A DNA stretch of 64,000 bases from Corynebacterium renale (GTDB lineage Bacteria > Actinomycetota > Actinomycetes > Mycobacteriales > Mycobacteriaceae), in the NCBI RefSeq assembly GCF_002563965.1, contig NZ_PDJF01000001.1, positions 124,001-188,000 on the forward strand. The letters are read 5' to 3'. Positions within the stretch are counted from its first letter, which is position 1. Every line of letters starts with the position of its first letter. The notes below the pieces were generated by a model that had not been told where the DNA came from, did not search any database, and worked only from the letters and a program-made list of their open reading frames with translations. A program made the position numbers and the translations under genes. Positions 1-8,983 of this stretch are shown piece by piece.

Positions 1-3000
1 GGCGCCATCGGGAAGATTCCGTGGCGTAAGCGTGGTTCCCCAACGCACATAATGGAAGCTAGCGCGCACCTGCGCATCACGCATCTTCTCCGTCATGGGC
101 ATTTCTGGGGAGTTCTGCGAAACGTCCTCACGGCCCTCCTGGACTGGGATTGCGCCCCGCTTCTCCCACGTGGCGAGCAGTTTTTTAAACGCGTACGCGT
201 ACACCGCCAGCTGGATTTCTGCAGCCGCCTTCTCCTGGGAGGTTGGTGGCTGGCCAGTTTTCCAGTCCACGATGTCCCACACATTGTCATCTTCGTCATA
301 GAAGACAGCGTCCATGCGTCCGCGGACGACCGCGGAGCCGATACGAACCTCGAAGGGGAGCTCCCGGAAAGGTGGGGTGCGCTGGGCCCAAGATGATTCT
401 AAGAATTGTTCTTTGAGCTTTTCGACGTCCCTCTCCCCTACCGTTTCTTCACCCATTCCGGGAAGTTGGTCTTCATCAAGGAGGCTTTGCTTTCCGTACA
501 GGTTTTCCACCCAACTATGGAACGCGGTTCCGCGTTTGGCGTACGCGTTCGGCTTAAAGGGCACCGGGCGGCGGGCCCGGCGGGCGAACTGTTCGGGGTC
601 TGCGCGCAAGGCAACCAAGTCACTTGCGGTGAGTTCTTCAGAGAGTTCGACTTCCAATTCTGGGGCTTGAAGCGCAGCGTATTCACTGATCAACGCTTCG
701 ACGTCTGCTTCCCAAAGTTGGGAAAGTTCGTCTTCGGCAACTGGCGGCAAGGCGTCCATCGCGGCGTACACGGCGTCCGCCGCACGGCGCGTGTGGTCAT
801 CGATGTCCAAGCGTGGGAACTGCGCTTCCTGTGCCTCTTGCTCAGGCTGTGCGTGGGAACCTGATTCTTCGTCTTCGGGTTCCGCGCCTGGTTCGTACCA
901 GTGTGCCACCGCGTCGGGGTGATGCTTATCCACGTAGTTTTTAAGTAGGTCAAAGTTGCCGTATGGCGGGTACTCTCTGGTTCCGCCCCGGAAAGCCGAT
1001 CCCGTGACAAGGAGGTCTTTTCCGCTTCGGGTCAGGGCTACGTAGAAAAGTCGTGTCGCTTCCTCTGCGTTGGAAGCTTTGACGTCTTCGAGGTAGGCCT
1101 TGCATGCATTTTCTAAATCTGCACGCGTTTCTACACCGGAGGTATCCAGTAATGGTGCGGTTGTTCCGGCGTCACCGCGCAGGTCAGCGGGGATGAGTTT
1201 CACCTGGGTCAGGAACGTTTCGGTGGTGCCGGTCCAGGTTTGCTTGTCTGCGTGAACCACAGCTACGTGGTCCCATTCCAGGCCCTTGGACTTGTGGATG
1301 GTCAGGATCTGAACTTGGTCAGCACGGACTTCAACTGTCCCCATTGCTAGGCCGTCTTCGTGTTCCTCGGCGAGGGTGAAGTAGTCGAGCAGCCCACTTA
1401 AGCTTGAGTGCGCAATGGCGTCGTAGGTGGTGACCTCTTCGATCAGCCGGTCAAGATGAACGGTCCCTGCTGCCCCATCCGTGTGGGCTTGGCTGCGGGC
1501 GAGGACTTCGATGCGGATGTTGAAGATGTCGATGATATCGGCAAACAGGTCCGGCAAAGCTTTGGTTAGGCTGTGCCGGCGTAAGTGGCGCAAGCGCGCG
1601 GACAGGTGAGATAACCGCTTATAGCCCTCTTCGCTGAATCGCCCTGGTTCGCCGAGGTCGGCGATGGCGTCGGTAAGCCCAACAATCTGCTCGGGGTCAG
1701 CTTCGGTGGCTTCGGCGATTTCTTTCTCCAGAATGCTGAGGGCGTCGAGGGGCTGTTGCTCCGCCTCGTTCACGTCGTTGTCGCTGACTGATTCTGGAGT
1801 GTTCGCGCGGGCAGCCAGGTTGCGTGCGCGGCGGTGTAGCGCCTGGATATCGGCGATACCGAGTCCCACGAGGGGGCCGGCGAGTATGCGCAGTGCCGCG
1901 GCGTTGTCGAAGGGGCGGATGAGCATGGTCGCTAGCGCCACGGTGTCTGCGACTTCGGGCACCCGCAACAATCCGGAGACCCCCACGATTTCGTAGGGGA
2001 TACCGCGGGCTGCGAGTTCTTCAGCGATAGGGATAGCTTGCCTATTATTTCGGATCAGGATGGCGCCACTAAACGGGCGGTTTTCTTCCTGTGCCTGCTG
2101 GTAGCGCTGGGCCATCTCGTCTGCGACGTAAGCACGTTCTTCCTCAATTGTGCGGAACCAGCCCAGGGAGATAGGAGTTTTCTCTGGCGCTTCACCCCCA
2201 GCCGTGGTAAATGGTTCCAGCGGTGAAACTGCCCGTCCGGGTGCGTCAGCTGGGCCGAGGAGTTGCTCGGCTACAACGTTGGCCAGTTCAAGAACTTCGG
2301 CCGGGTTGCGGAAACTAATAGTCATTTCTGACTTCGGTGCGGGCCCTTCTGTGGTGGGGAAATCTTCGACGAACGCAGACAAGTTCGCTGCTGTAGCCCC
2401 GCGCCATCCGTAGATGGCTTGCATCGGGTCGCCCACTGCATTAACCGTAAGGCGTGGATCGGCAGCGTGCCCAAATAGGGAGGAGAGTAAGACGCGCTGT
2501 GCGTGGGACGTGTCCTGGTATTCGTCGAGCATCACCACGTGATAGAGGGCGCGTTGTGCTTTACCTACCGCGGGATGTTCGCTGGCTAGACGTGCGGCCA
2601 TAGCCATTTGTTCACCGAATGTGACTACCCCGCGCTCTGTGAGATCTGCCTTCAGCTGCTCCAGTAGGTCCAGGTAATCTACCCGGGCGAGTTGGGTATC
2701 GTGCCACTTCTGTGCAGTCTTGTTGAGGGTGTCCTTTTGCCGGGGTCCTTTTGGGAGCTCCTGGAAGAGGGCCGCAAATGCGCGTGATTCCTCGACGATG
2801 CCTTCTGGACCTACTTGGTGATTTCCCATCTCGGAGTGCAGGGCAAGCAGGTTTTCTACAACTGCGGCCGGTTTATTTCCTCCGGGAATGCGGCCAGTGT
2901 AATTGCGTACCAGGTCTTGGGTGATGGCGGTCAGTTCCGTTTGGGTAATTATTCTGCCAGTGGGTTCAACCGGCAGCAGCAGTCCGTATTCGCGGATGAG

Positions 3001-3396
3001 GCGTCCGGCATAAGCGTCGTAGGTGAGCACCGTGGGTTCGGTGGTCACCAGTTTTTCGGCTAACTCGCCAGAGGGGTCGAGGTCGCGAACTTTCGGGGTC
3101 CCGGCAAGCTGGGCTAGCCGGTCGGTGATTCGGACACGTAATTCTTGGGCTGCTTTGCGGGTGAAGGTCAGCCCGAGAATATTTTCGGGATCGACGAACC
3201 CGTTGGCTACGAGCCATACCGCACGGGAAGCCATGGTCTCTGTCTTCCCGGCTCCTGCTCCTGCGACGACTAAACGCGGGCCCGGGGGCGCACCGGTGAT
3301 CGCGCCTTGTTGTTCGGTGGGGCGGTTGCGCCCAAGGACAGCTGCCAGCAGTTCCGGTGAAATCCGGTGTTCCGGGGTGCGTGGTTTAGCGGACAT
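1..3396 (-). CDS. adnB: AdnB, ATP-dependent helicase-nuclease subunit (3' end outside window)
   Basis: Lead-motor subunit of AdnAB, the actinobacterial double-strand-break resection machine that unwinds and degrades DNA ends for recombination. The frame opens with ATG at 3394-3396 and stays open to base 1, giving 1132 codons. A UvrD-type Walker A (GAGAGKT) lies near residue 50, followed by the motif LTFTRKAAQEL. Near the C-terminus the RecB-type nuclease motifs are visible: GRMDAV, DWKTG and QLAVYAY. Unlike AdnA, all motor and nuclease signatures seen here look intact. The start overlaps the adnA stop by 11 bases, so the two are co-transcribed and probably translationally coupled. Only the last few residues can be missing. 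Confidence 0.9.
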   Translation of the reverse strand, partial: MSAKPRTPEHRISPELLAAVLGRNRPTEQQGAITGAPPGPRLVVAGAGAGKTETMASRAVWLVANGFVDPENILGLTFTRKAAQELRVRITDRLAQLAGTPKVRDLDPSGELAEKLVTTEPTVLTYDAYAGRLIREYGLLLPVEPTGRIITQTELTAITQDLVRNYTGRIPGGNKPAAVVENLLALHSEMGNHQVGPEGIVEESRAFAALFQELPKGPRQKDTLNKTAQKWHDTQLARVDYLDLLEQLKADLTERGVVTFGEQMAMAARLASEHPAVGKAQRALYHVVMLDEYQDTSHAQRVLLSSLFGHAADPRLTVNAVGDPMQAIYGWRGATAANLSAFVEDFPTTEGPAPKSEMTISFRNPAEVLELANVVAEQLLGPADAPGRAVSPLEPFTTAGGEAPEKTPISLGWFRTIEEERAYVADEMAQRYQQAQEENRPFSGAILIRNNRQAIPIAEELAARGIPYEIVGVSGLLRVPEVADTVALATMLIRPFDNAAALRILAGPLVGLGIADIQALHRRARNLAARANTPESVSDNDVNEAEQQPLDALSILEKEIAEATEADPEQIVGLTDAIADLGEPGRFSEEGYKRLSHLSARLRHLRRHSLTKALPDLFADIIDIFNIRIEVLARSQAHTDGAAGTVHLDRLIEEVTTYDAIAHSSLSGLLDYFTLAEEHEDGLAMGTVEVRADQVQILTIHKSKGLEWDHVAVVHADKQTWTGTTETFLTQVKLIPADLRGDAGTTAPLLDTSGVETRADLENACKAYLEDVKASNAEEATRLFYVALTRSGKDLLVTGSAFRGGTREYPPYGNFDLLKNYVDKHHPDAVAHWYEPGAEPEDEESGSHAQPEQEAQEAQFPRLDIDDHTRRAADAVYAAMDALPPVAEDELSQLWEADVEALISEYAALQAPELEVELSEELTASDLVALRADPEQFARRARRPVPFKPNAYAKRGTAFHSWVENLYGKQSLLDEDQLPGMGEETVGERDVEKLKEQFLESSWAQRTPPFRELPFEVRIGSAVVRGRMDAVFYDEDDNVWDIVDWKTGQPPTSQEKAAAEIQLAVYAYAFKKLLATWEKRGAIPVQEGREDVSQNSPEMPMTEKMRDAQVRASFHYVRWGTTLTPRNLPDGA

Positions 3397-6300
3397 CGGT
3401 GATGTACCTTCCTTCGGGCTGGACTGGGCAGATGGGCTTGAGCTGGCAATGGTCACACGCCTTACTGACGCGTGCGGTGACATGAGGACCACGCCGTTCG
3501 CTCGCGATGACGGGTAACAGTTGCCGCAGGTGCTGGGCATCTTCTTCGCTCAGCGCGGTCTGTTCACGCGTGGCGACGGCCTTCGTATCATGAGCCGGGT
3601 ACACCAGCACTCCCCCAGCAGGATCAAGCGTTTCCTGGTTTTGGCCTGCGGTGCGCACGTGCACCTGGCCCGGGATTTCGGACGTCTCTGGGGTGACGAG
3701 CGCGCCGTGCGCGAGCGCGAATTGGTAGGCCTTAAGCTGCAGGTTGTCCTGGGCTTTGGCTTGGGAAGGCGCGGTCGAGCCAGTCTTGAGGTCTACGACC
3801 ACGTACCCGTCGTCGGTTTTCTCTAGCCGGTCGATACGCCCATTCAGCACGACCTCGGGAGACACCGCCACGGAAACCGGAACCTCCACGCCAACTTCGG
3901 TGTAGGCGGCCCGCGAGGTCTCTAACCACACCTGTGTCCGGGCAAGGAGGCGTTCCCATTCCTCACGATGTTTCTCCTCCCGCCATGCAGGTACCTCGCC
4001 GATCTCCAGGTAGGCGTGGGTAACAAGGTCATGGGCACGTTCCGGTTCAACGCCCCGGGCAAGCGCCTCAGCAAAGGCGTGTACCAGCGAACCTCGCAGG
4101 AGCGGCTGGGTATCCATCTGGTCTTGTGCCACGGAACCCAGCGTTGCCTGCAGCGGGCATTCGCTGAACGCCTCCAGCCGTGATGGGGAGAGACGGACAG
4201 GTTGATTATCCGGCTGCAGTGGGGTGCTTGTCGACGCCCGCGTGGTGGTCATCCACTCCTCGGGATCTGCACCGGGAACGCCCGCCTGTGCAAGACGCGC
4301 CAACTGGCGGGCAGCTTGGGTGGAACGTGCCGGCGAAGCGTCAGGATCCGTGAGAACGCGCCGTAGTTCTGCAATAACGGTGTCACGCGAAAGACCCGTA
4401 AAACGCCGTGCCAGTTCCTGTTCAGCGCCGCCTTCCCCTGCTGGGACGCTCACCTGCCGCGGCACGATTCCGTGCTCGGTGCACCAGGGGGCGATGAAAC
4501 GAGAAGGTCGATAAATCTCATCTCCGTCTTCGTTGTCCACTGCTGTAATCACAAGGTTTTCAGTGGCACGAGTTGCAGCAACGTGGAAAAGCCTACGTTC
4601 TTCAGCCAAGCGCTCGGCAGTATGGCTGACAGGAAGTCCGGGTTCAATATCCCGGTCGAGATAATCCACGAATTCCACCTGGTCAAAAATGGATCCGGTT
4701 TCTCCTAGAGCAGGCCAAACATCGTCTTGGACGCCGGTAATAACAACGCGCTGCCACTGCTGCCCAACCGTGCCGTGTGCGGTAAGTACGGTAACGGCCT
4801 CGGGGCGGGCGGTACGCCGGTCACGGACACCCGTGGGTAATTCTTGTGCTGCAATGTCTGCGATGAATGTGTCGATGGTTGCCTCGGGGTGACGCTCTAC
4901 GAAGTCGCCGGCGGCGTCGAAAAGCGCCATCATGGCGTCCAGGTCGCGGTCTGCCTGGGAGCCCTGGGCACCGCCTCGCAAAGCCTCCGCCGCGAGGCGT
5001 TCTGACAGGCCCGTCGCCGACCACAATTCCCACAACACCGCTTCCACCGGTTGGTTTTCGTGGCGTGCCACCCACCCGGCGCGCAACACTGTGCGCATGC
5101 GCGTGAGAATGTCCAACTCGCGGTCCGTGAGAACTGTATGCAGGCGTTCTACTTCAGCCGGATCAAGTACGTCAGCGATGTCTTCGTGTGTCGGGTCGAT
5201 GAGTGTGCGCAGCGTGTCTATAGCTCGCGTGGAGAAATCGAAGCGGCGTAGCCCCCGCAATAAACGTCGCAGCATCACTGCATCGGCGCCACCGATGGGG
5301 CCTACCAGGAGTTCCTCCAGTTCCGTATTCGTCAACGGAACCGCCAGACTGCGTAGCCCAAGAATTACTGCACGCACCACGTTCTGGCTACTGAGCACAA
5401 TATCCGTGGCAGAGGTGTGCACAGGGATCCCGGCGGTGAGCAGCGCACGCCGCGTAGGTTCTAGCGCTCCTGCGCTGCGCACCACCACAGCAATCTCGGA
5501 CCAGGGCACTTCATCCAACAGGTGGCTACGGCGGACAAACGCGGCGACCGCCGCACGCTCCTCACCAGGCGTGCGGCTCAACAGGACTTCCCGGTCCGGG
5601 GTACGCCGGGTTGTTCCCAGCACCAACTCATGGTCAACGGGAGTTTTCTCCAAAAACTCGGAGTCAGCACCACGGAAACTAAACACCGTCTGCTCTGGGT
5701 CTCCCCCAAGGACGAACAACTCCGCCCCCGCGGCGAGAGCCTGGATGAATTCGGCGGATTTCGGGTCGAGGTGCTGGGCGTCGTCGACAAGCACGGTGTG
5801 CCATCCCCGCGTTAATTCAGGGTGCTGCTTAATCGCCGCAAGAGCTAGCGTGACCAATTCAGAAGCGTTGACGTTGTGGCTGCCGGCTAAGCGCGCAATC
5901 TGGGCAAATTCTTCTTGGAACGTTCCCGCTGCCTGCCACAACCCTTTGCCAAACGCGGCGCCAAGGTCCACGAGCCGCTTCGCGCTCACGCCACGTTCTG
6001 CGGCGCGCAGGAGGAAGTCACGCAGTTGGCGGGCAAACCCTACCAGCTCAACCGCAGGCCTAATATCCGCAGGCCACGTGGGTGCACCAGAGGCGGCATG
6101 GCCAGCGAGAAGTTCGCGAATAATGGCGTCGTGCTCAGCGCCGGTAATCAAGCGAACCTGATCGTCTACGCCTTGACGCACCACCGCGAACGCCAACGAG
6201 TGCACGGACCGAAATGGGCTTGCATGCGAGGCGTAATCCTCTGCTTTCTCTTCCGCTGTCAACCGGGAAACGTAATCCCGACGCAGCCGCGAGGCCGCCT

Positions 6301-6520
6301 CCTTAGAGGCCGTAATCACAGCTAAACCCACGGGATCATAACCGGCACGGACACGATCCAAGGCGGTGTCTACGATCAGTGAACTTACGCCACTGCCAGC
6401 CACACCTGTCACTCTCCAGCGGCCTTCCTGCGGGAGGTGCTCCCAAGACCGCGGCGTGGGATCTACCGACGCCTCTGTGAGGACAACTGTGGGATTAGGT
6501 GGAACAAACGGCGAGTGCAT
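3386..6520 (-). CDS. adnA: AdnA, helicase-nuclease subunit with degenerate Walker A
   Basis: Partner of AdnB in the end-resection helicase-nuclease. I chose ATG at 6518-6520 (1044 aa), 7 bases after the upstream stop; an in-frame extension to 6640 would run into the upstream gene and is not protein-like. The N-terminal UvrD-like motor reads GVAGSGVSS where GxxGxGK(S/T) is expected, so the catalytic lysine is valine; the Walker B-like LVDDAQH remains. The C-terminal RecB-type nuclease looks intact (NGRID, DLKTG, QLKAYQ). A Cys in FSECPLQ plus the C-terminal CDHCQLKPIC give four cysteines suited to a 4Fe-4S cluster. Inference: the motor half is inactive or structural and the nuclease active. 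Confidence 0.88.
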   Translation of the reverse strand: MHSPFVPPNPTVVLTEASVDPTPRSWEHLPQEGRWRVTGVAGSGVSSLIVDTALDRVRAGYDPVGLAVITASKEAASRLRRDYVSRLTAEEKAEDYASHASPFRSVHSLAFAVVRQGVDDQVRLITGAEHDAIIRELLAGHAASGAPTWPADIRPAVELVGFARQLRDFLLRAAERGVSAKRLVDLGAAFGKGLWQAAGTFQEEFAQIARLAGSHNVNASELVTLALAAIKQHPELTRGWHTVLVDDAQHLDPKSAEFIQALAAGAELFVLGGDPEQTVFSFRGADSEFLEKTPVDHELVLGTTRRTPDREVLLSRTPGEERAAVAAFVRRSHLLDEVPWSEIAVVVRSAGALEPTRRALLTAGIPVHTSATDIVLSSQNVVRAVILGLRSLAVPLTNTELEELLVGPIGGADAVMLRRLLRGLRRFDFSTRAIDTLRTLIDPTHEDIADVLDPAEVERLHTVLTDRELDILTRMRTVLRAGWVARHENQPVEAVLWELWSATGLSERLAAEALRGGAQGSQADRDLDAMMALFDAAGDFVERHPEATIDTFIADIAAQELPTGVRDRRTARPEAVTVLTAHGTVGQQWQRVVITGVQDDVWPALGETGSIFDQVEFVDYLDRDIEPGLPVSHTAERLAEERRLFHVAATRATENLVITAVDNEDGDEIYRPSRFIAPWCTEHGIVPRQVSVPAGEGGAEQELARRFTGLSRDTVIAELRRVLTDPDASPARSTQAARQLARLAQAGVPGADPEEWMTTTRASTSTPLQPDNQPVRLSPSRLEAFSECPLQATLGSVAQDQMDTQPLLRGSLVHAFAEALARGVEPERAHDLVTHAYLEIGEVPAWREEKHREEWERLLARTQVWLETSRAAYTEVGVEVPVSVAVSPEVVLNGRIDRLEKTDDGYVVVDLKTGSTAPSQAKAQDNLQLKAYQFALAHGALVTPETSEIPGQVHVRTAGQNQETLDPAGGVLVYPAHDTKAVATREQTALSEEDAQHLRQLLPVIASERRGPHVTARVSKACDHCQLKPICPVQPEGRYITDVR

Positions 6521-6527
6521 GTGTGCA

Positions 6528-7451
6528 TCATTGCACAGAGGTCGGACATACCGTTTCAAGCGCTTCGAACATCCGCGAAATCCCCTGGGAGGAAGGGTTT
6601 TCCAACAATTCGTGGACGTAAATTCGGTACGCAAAACCACGCAACACTAGCTCATACAAATCAGGGATGTGGTTAAACCGGTTGATGATGTCCGCGTGGC
6701 AGGCTTGGGCGATGAGCGCATCCACAATCGTGAGGGCAGCCGTGTATCCGTAGGGGCGGACCGCACCCACGATGTCCGTAACCACAGGAGTACGCAAATC
6801 ATGGTAAATCGTGGTGTCCAGCATCGCGGTGTGGGTTACCTGCAGGTTCTCGAACTCCTCGCCGGGGATTTCCAGGCGTTCTTGGATACGCCGAAGCATG
6901 ACCACCGAGAGGCCGTCGTCAAGCGGTTCAGAGTCCGGGAGCAGGTTACCTCCGGGGGTTATCGCCCACGCGGCACGGTCTGCCCGCGCAAACACATCGG
7001 AGGCGGACAGGTCCGGGAACTCAGTGATGGGGCGCAGTGCATCATCTAAACGAACGGCGGCAGCGACCGTTTCGTCGACTCTTTCCTCAGGCCGACCGGG
7101 CTCAAAACTGCTGGCTCGCCAACCTGCAACCATGACACGCCCATCCGCCGACCGCAAAGGACGCGCACACCGCACGCCCTCGTGACGGATCGCTTCACGC
7201 ACACGGGCCGACCACGCAGCCTGATGGCCTTCCACTGGCGAGAACACAATGTTTCCCACCTTCCACCCATAGTCCCAGGCCCTGCCTGCGGGTACCGGAT
7301 GAGGTGCGCGCCCAGTATGGGAATAAAACGCAGCGACGACATGCTCTGGCGGCCCCACGGTTTCTTCGCGGTCTACCTGCTCGCCTGGCGATTCAGTCGG
7401 CGTATCAGCGCCCGCGTCTGCACTGGTGTAGTCCGGGTTTTCAGCACTCAT
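6528..7451 (-). CDS. Conserved actinobacterial protein, TIGR02569-like
   Basis: Protein of 307 aa from ATG at 7449-7451, preceded by a good ribosome site (AAAGGAG). The start overlaps the stop of the DUF3152 gene as ATGA. The central part (WDYGWKVGNIVFSPV, then AAWSARVREAI and an alternating strand/helix layout) resembles the aminoglycoside-phosphotransferase-like fold of the TIGR02569 family, and the position between adnA and the DUF3152 gene matches Rv3205c of M. tuberculosis. No classical kinase catalytic motif (HGDxxxxN) is obvious, so catalytic activity is doubtful. Its stop lies 7 bases before adnA, suggesting an operon with the DNA-repair genes. No function is established to my knowledge. 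Confidence 0.6.
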   Translation of the reverse strand: MSAENPDYTSADAGADTPTESPGEQVDREETVGPPEHVVAAFYSHTGRAPHPVPAGRAWDYGWKVGNIVFSPVEGHQAAWSARVREAIRHEGVRCARPLRSADGRVMVAGWRASSFEPGRPEERVDETVAAAVRLDDALRPITEFPDLSASDVFARADRAAWAITPGGNLLPDSEPLDDGLSVVMLRRIQERLEIPGEEFENLQVTHTAMLDTTIYHDLRTPVVTDIVGAVRPYGYTAALTIVDALIAQACHADIINRFNHIPDLYELVLRGFAYRIYVHELLENPSSQGISRMFEALETVCPTSVQ

Positions 7452-8512
7452 CGCTGCGCTCCTTTCGGGTACGGCCACGGGTTGTACTGGCAGTGCGCCC
7501 CATCATCGGGGTACACCTCAGAGCTATCGATGCTGTACAGCACCGAATTATCCAGACTGAGAGTCTGTTGCATCATGACGGGCGCCAATTCCCCCGTCCC
7601 GCCACACGGTTCGTGTGCAGCGTAACCGAGCCCGTGGCCCATTTCGTGATTGAGCAAGTATTGACGGTAGGAGCCGATGTCCCCGTCGAAGGGGCTAGCT
7701 CCGCGGACCCACCGCGATTCGTTGATAACCAAGCGTTGCCCGTCCTGGTAAAAGCAGGACGTCTCCATCTCTAGGTCATTGCCACAGGTGGCATGCGTGG
7801 TTCCGGTGGAAGTCAACTGGATGCGCATTGTGGGTTTATCGCCCGGGGCGACGTGCTCGAACCGGAAGCGCGGGTCTGCAATCCAGCCCTTGGGATTGGT
7901 CAAGGTGGCATCGATCATGCGGGCTAGAGCGTCGTCACCGCCGTAGCTGGCGGTGTCTACCCCATTTTCTACTTCGACGACGTAACGCACTACGCGTTCA
8001 GTGCCCTCACCGGCGGCGGCACCGGGTGTTCCTACCACGCGGTAAGTTCCATCGCCCTTTTCGGTGAAGGCGCCGCCTGGGGGTAGGTCTTTAATATCCA
8101 CCGGTGCTGCAGTGTGCTCGGCGGGGTTCGGGCCGGGTTGCGTTTCCTCGTGGTGGGCACTCGACGCTGCAGACTCAGCGGTGGGCTGTGCATCGCTGCT
8201 GGACAACACTACGTCCCACAGCAACCACACGGTGATTACTAGCAACACCGGAATCGCGTAGGCGCGCCACCCATATTGGCTAGCGAAGCGAACGAGCGAG
8301 GAATCGTGGCCCCTGTGGTGCGCCTGCCCCCGCCCATGTGCGCGGCGCATTTCTCGGTGTGAATCTTCGGGTGTGACGACGATCCGTCGGACCATAGTCC
8401 CGTTAGATCGTTCTTCCCACTCGCCTTCTTCGAAACGATGCGCGCGTGCCACACCGCCGCCTTCGTCGTCGGGGCGATGCGGCGGTGTGGAATCGTTATC
8501 GGTACGTGCCAT
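7448..8512 (-). CDS. DUF3152 membrane-anchored metalloprotease-like protein
   Basis: Protein of 354 aa. Residues 1-70 are hydrophilic and charged. One transmembrane segment follows (YAIPVLLVITVWLLWDVVL, about 82-100), then a low-complexity linker rich in Ala, Thr and His, then the extracytoplasmic DUF3152 domain. The domain carries NHEMGHGLGYAAHEPC, an HExxHxxGxxH zinc signature of the metzincin type with a following Cys. Family knowledge supports a putative secreted or membrane-tethered metallopeptidase; no substrate is known. It is the counterpart of Rv3207c and is translationally coupled to the TIGR02569-like gene downstream. No clear ribosome site precedes the chosen ATG. Confidence 0.8.
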   Translation of the reverse strand: MARTDNDSTPPHRPDDEGGGVARAHRFEEGEWEERSNGTMVRRIVVTPEDSHREMRRAHGRGQAHHRGHDSSLVRFASQYGWRAYAIPVLLVITVWLLWDVVLSSSDAQPTAESAASSAHHEETQPGPNPAEHTAAPVDIKDLPPGGAFTEKGDGTYRVVGTPGAAAGEGTERVVRYVVEVENGVDTASYGGDDALARMIDATLTNPKGWIADPRFRFEHVAPGDKPTMRIQLTSTGTTHATCGNDLEMETSCFYQDGQRLVINESRWVRGASPFDGDIGSYRQYLLNHEMGHGLGYAAHEPCGGTGELAPVMMQQTLSLDNSVLYSIDSSEVYPDDGAHCQYNPWPYPKGAQR

Positions 8513-8543
8513 GCTCGTGGGTCGATCTGCGGAAACGGGCTAT

Positions 8544-8771
8544 TTATGCGCCACCGAAGCCGACGGAGCGCTGGGTTGCGGTACCAATTTCTACGTAGGC
8601 AATGGTCGCAGTGCGCACGATGTAGCGGCGACCGCGGGAGTCGTCGAGCTGCAACAGGTCGGATGCGCCACTGAGTGCATCGCGGACAGCTGCCTCCACT
8701 TCTTCGCGTGATTGTGCGGTGCTAAGAGCCAGTTCGCGGCCGTTTTCTACGAATCCAATTTTGATATCCAT
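8544..8771 (-). CDS. DUF3107 family small protein
   Basis: Small 75-aa acidic protein starting MDIKIGFVEN. A ribosome site (AGAAGGTGA) precedes the ATG. The alternating beta/alpha pattern and the segment LLQLDDSRGRRYIV fit the DUF3107 family (TB9.4, Rv3208A), short cytoplasmic actinobacterial proteins of unknown function. It probably heads the operon running through the DUF3152 and TIGR02569-like genes to adnAB, since all lie on the minus strand with short gaps. Length agrees with the family. Confidence 0.8.
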   Translation of the reverse strand: MDIKIGFVENGRELALSTAQSREEVEAAVRDALSGASDLLQLDDSRGRRYIVRTATIAYVEIGTATQRSVGFGGA

Positions 8772-8851
8772 TGACTGTCACCTTCTATTTATTGCGTTCG
8801 TGTTCTATTTCTGTGTTCTATTTCAATGTAGCGTACACCTCGCGTGGGGCT

Positions 8852-8891
8852 CAGCCAGCCGCAGCAAGCCACAGCCAGCCGCAGCAAGCAC
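8852..8891. repeat. Two tandem 20-bp GC-rich repeats
   Basis: An 18-base unit (CAGCCAGCCGCAGCAAGC) occurs at 8852-8869 and again at 8872-8889, giving a 20-base period with two copies in the divergent intergenic region between the DUF3107 and DEAD-box genes. No known function; it may be a simple slippage repeat. Confidence 0.7.
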
Positions 8892-8970
8892 CTGGGGGCT
8901 TCCGCTGGCATTCCGCAAGCTTCGCTGAGCGCGGGGCATGACTGGTGCCCATCATAGCTACCTAGGTGGA

Positions 8971-8976
8971 TAGACT
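8971..8976 (+). promoter_or_regulatory. -10 element of a leaderless DEAD-box helicase transcript
   Basis: TAGACT fits the corynebacterial -10 consensus TANNNT. Seven bases separate it from the GTG at 8984, which puts the predicted transcription start on the start codon. This decides the GTG at 8984 over the GTG at 8966, which has no ribosome site. Confidence 0.55.
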
Positions 8977-8983
8977 AAGGGGC

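Noticed and set aside
4932..6161. Long open frame (409 codons) on the plus strand within adnA
   Set aside because: Antisense to a clearly real gene, Ser/Arg-rich low-complexity translation and no ribosome site; a GC-bias shadow.
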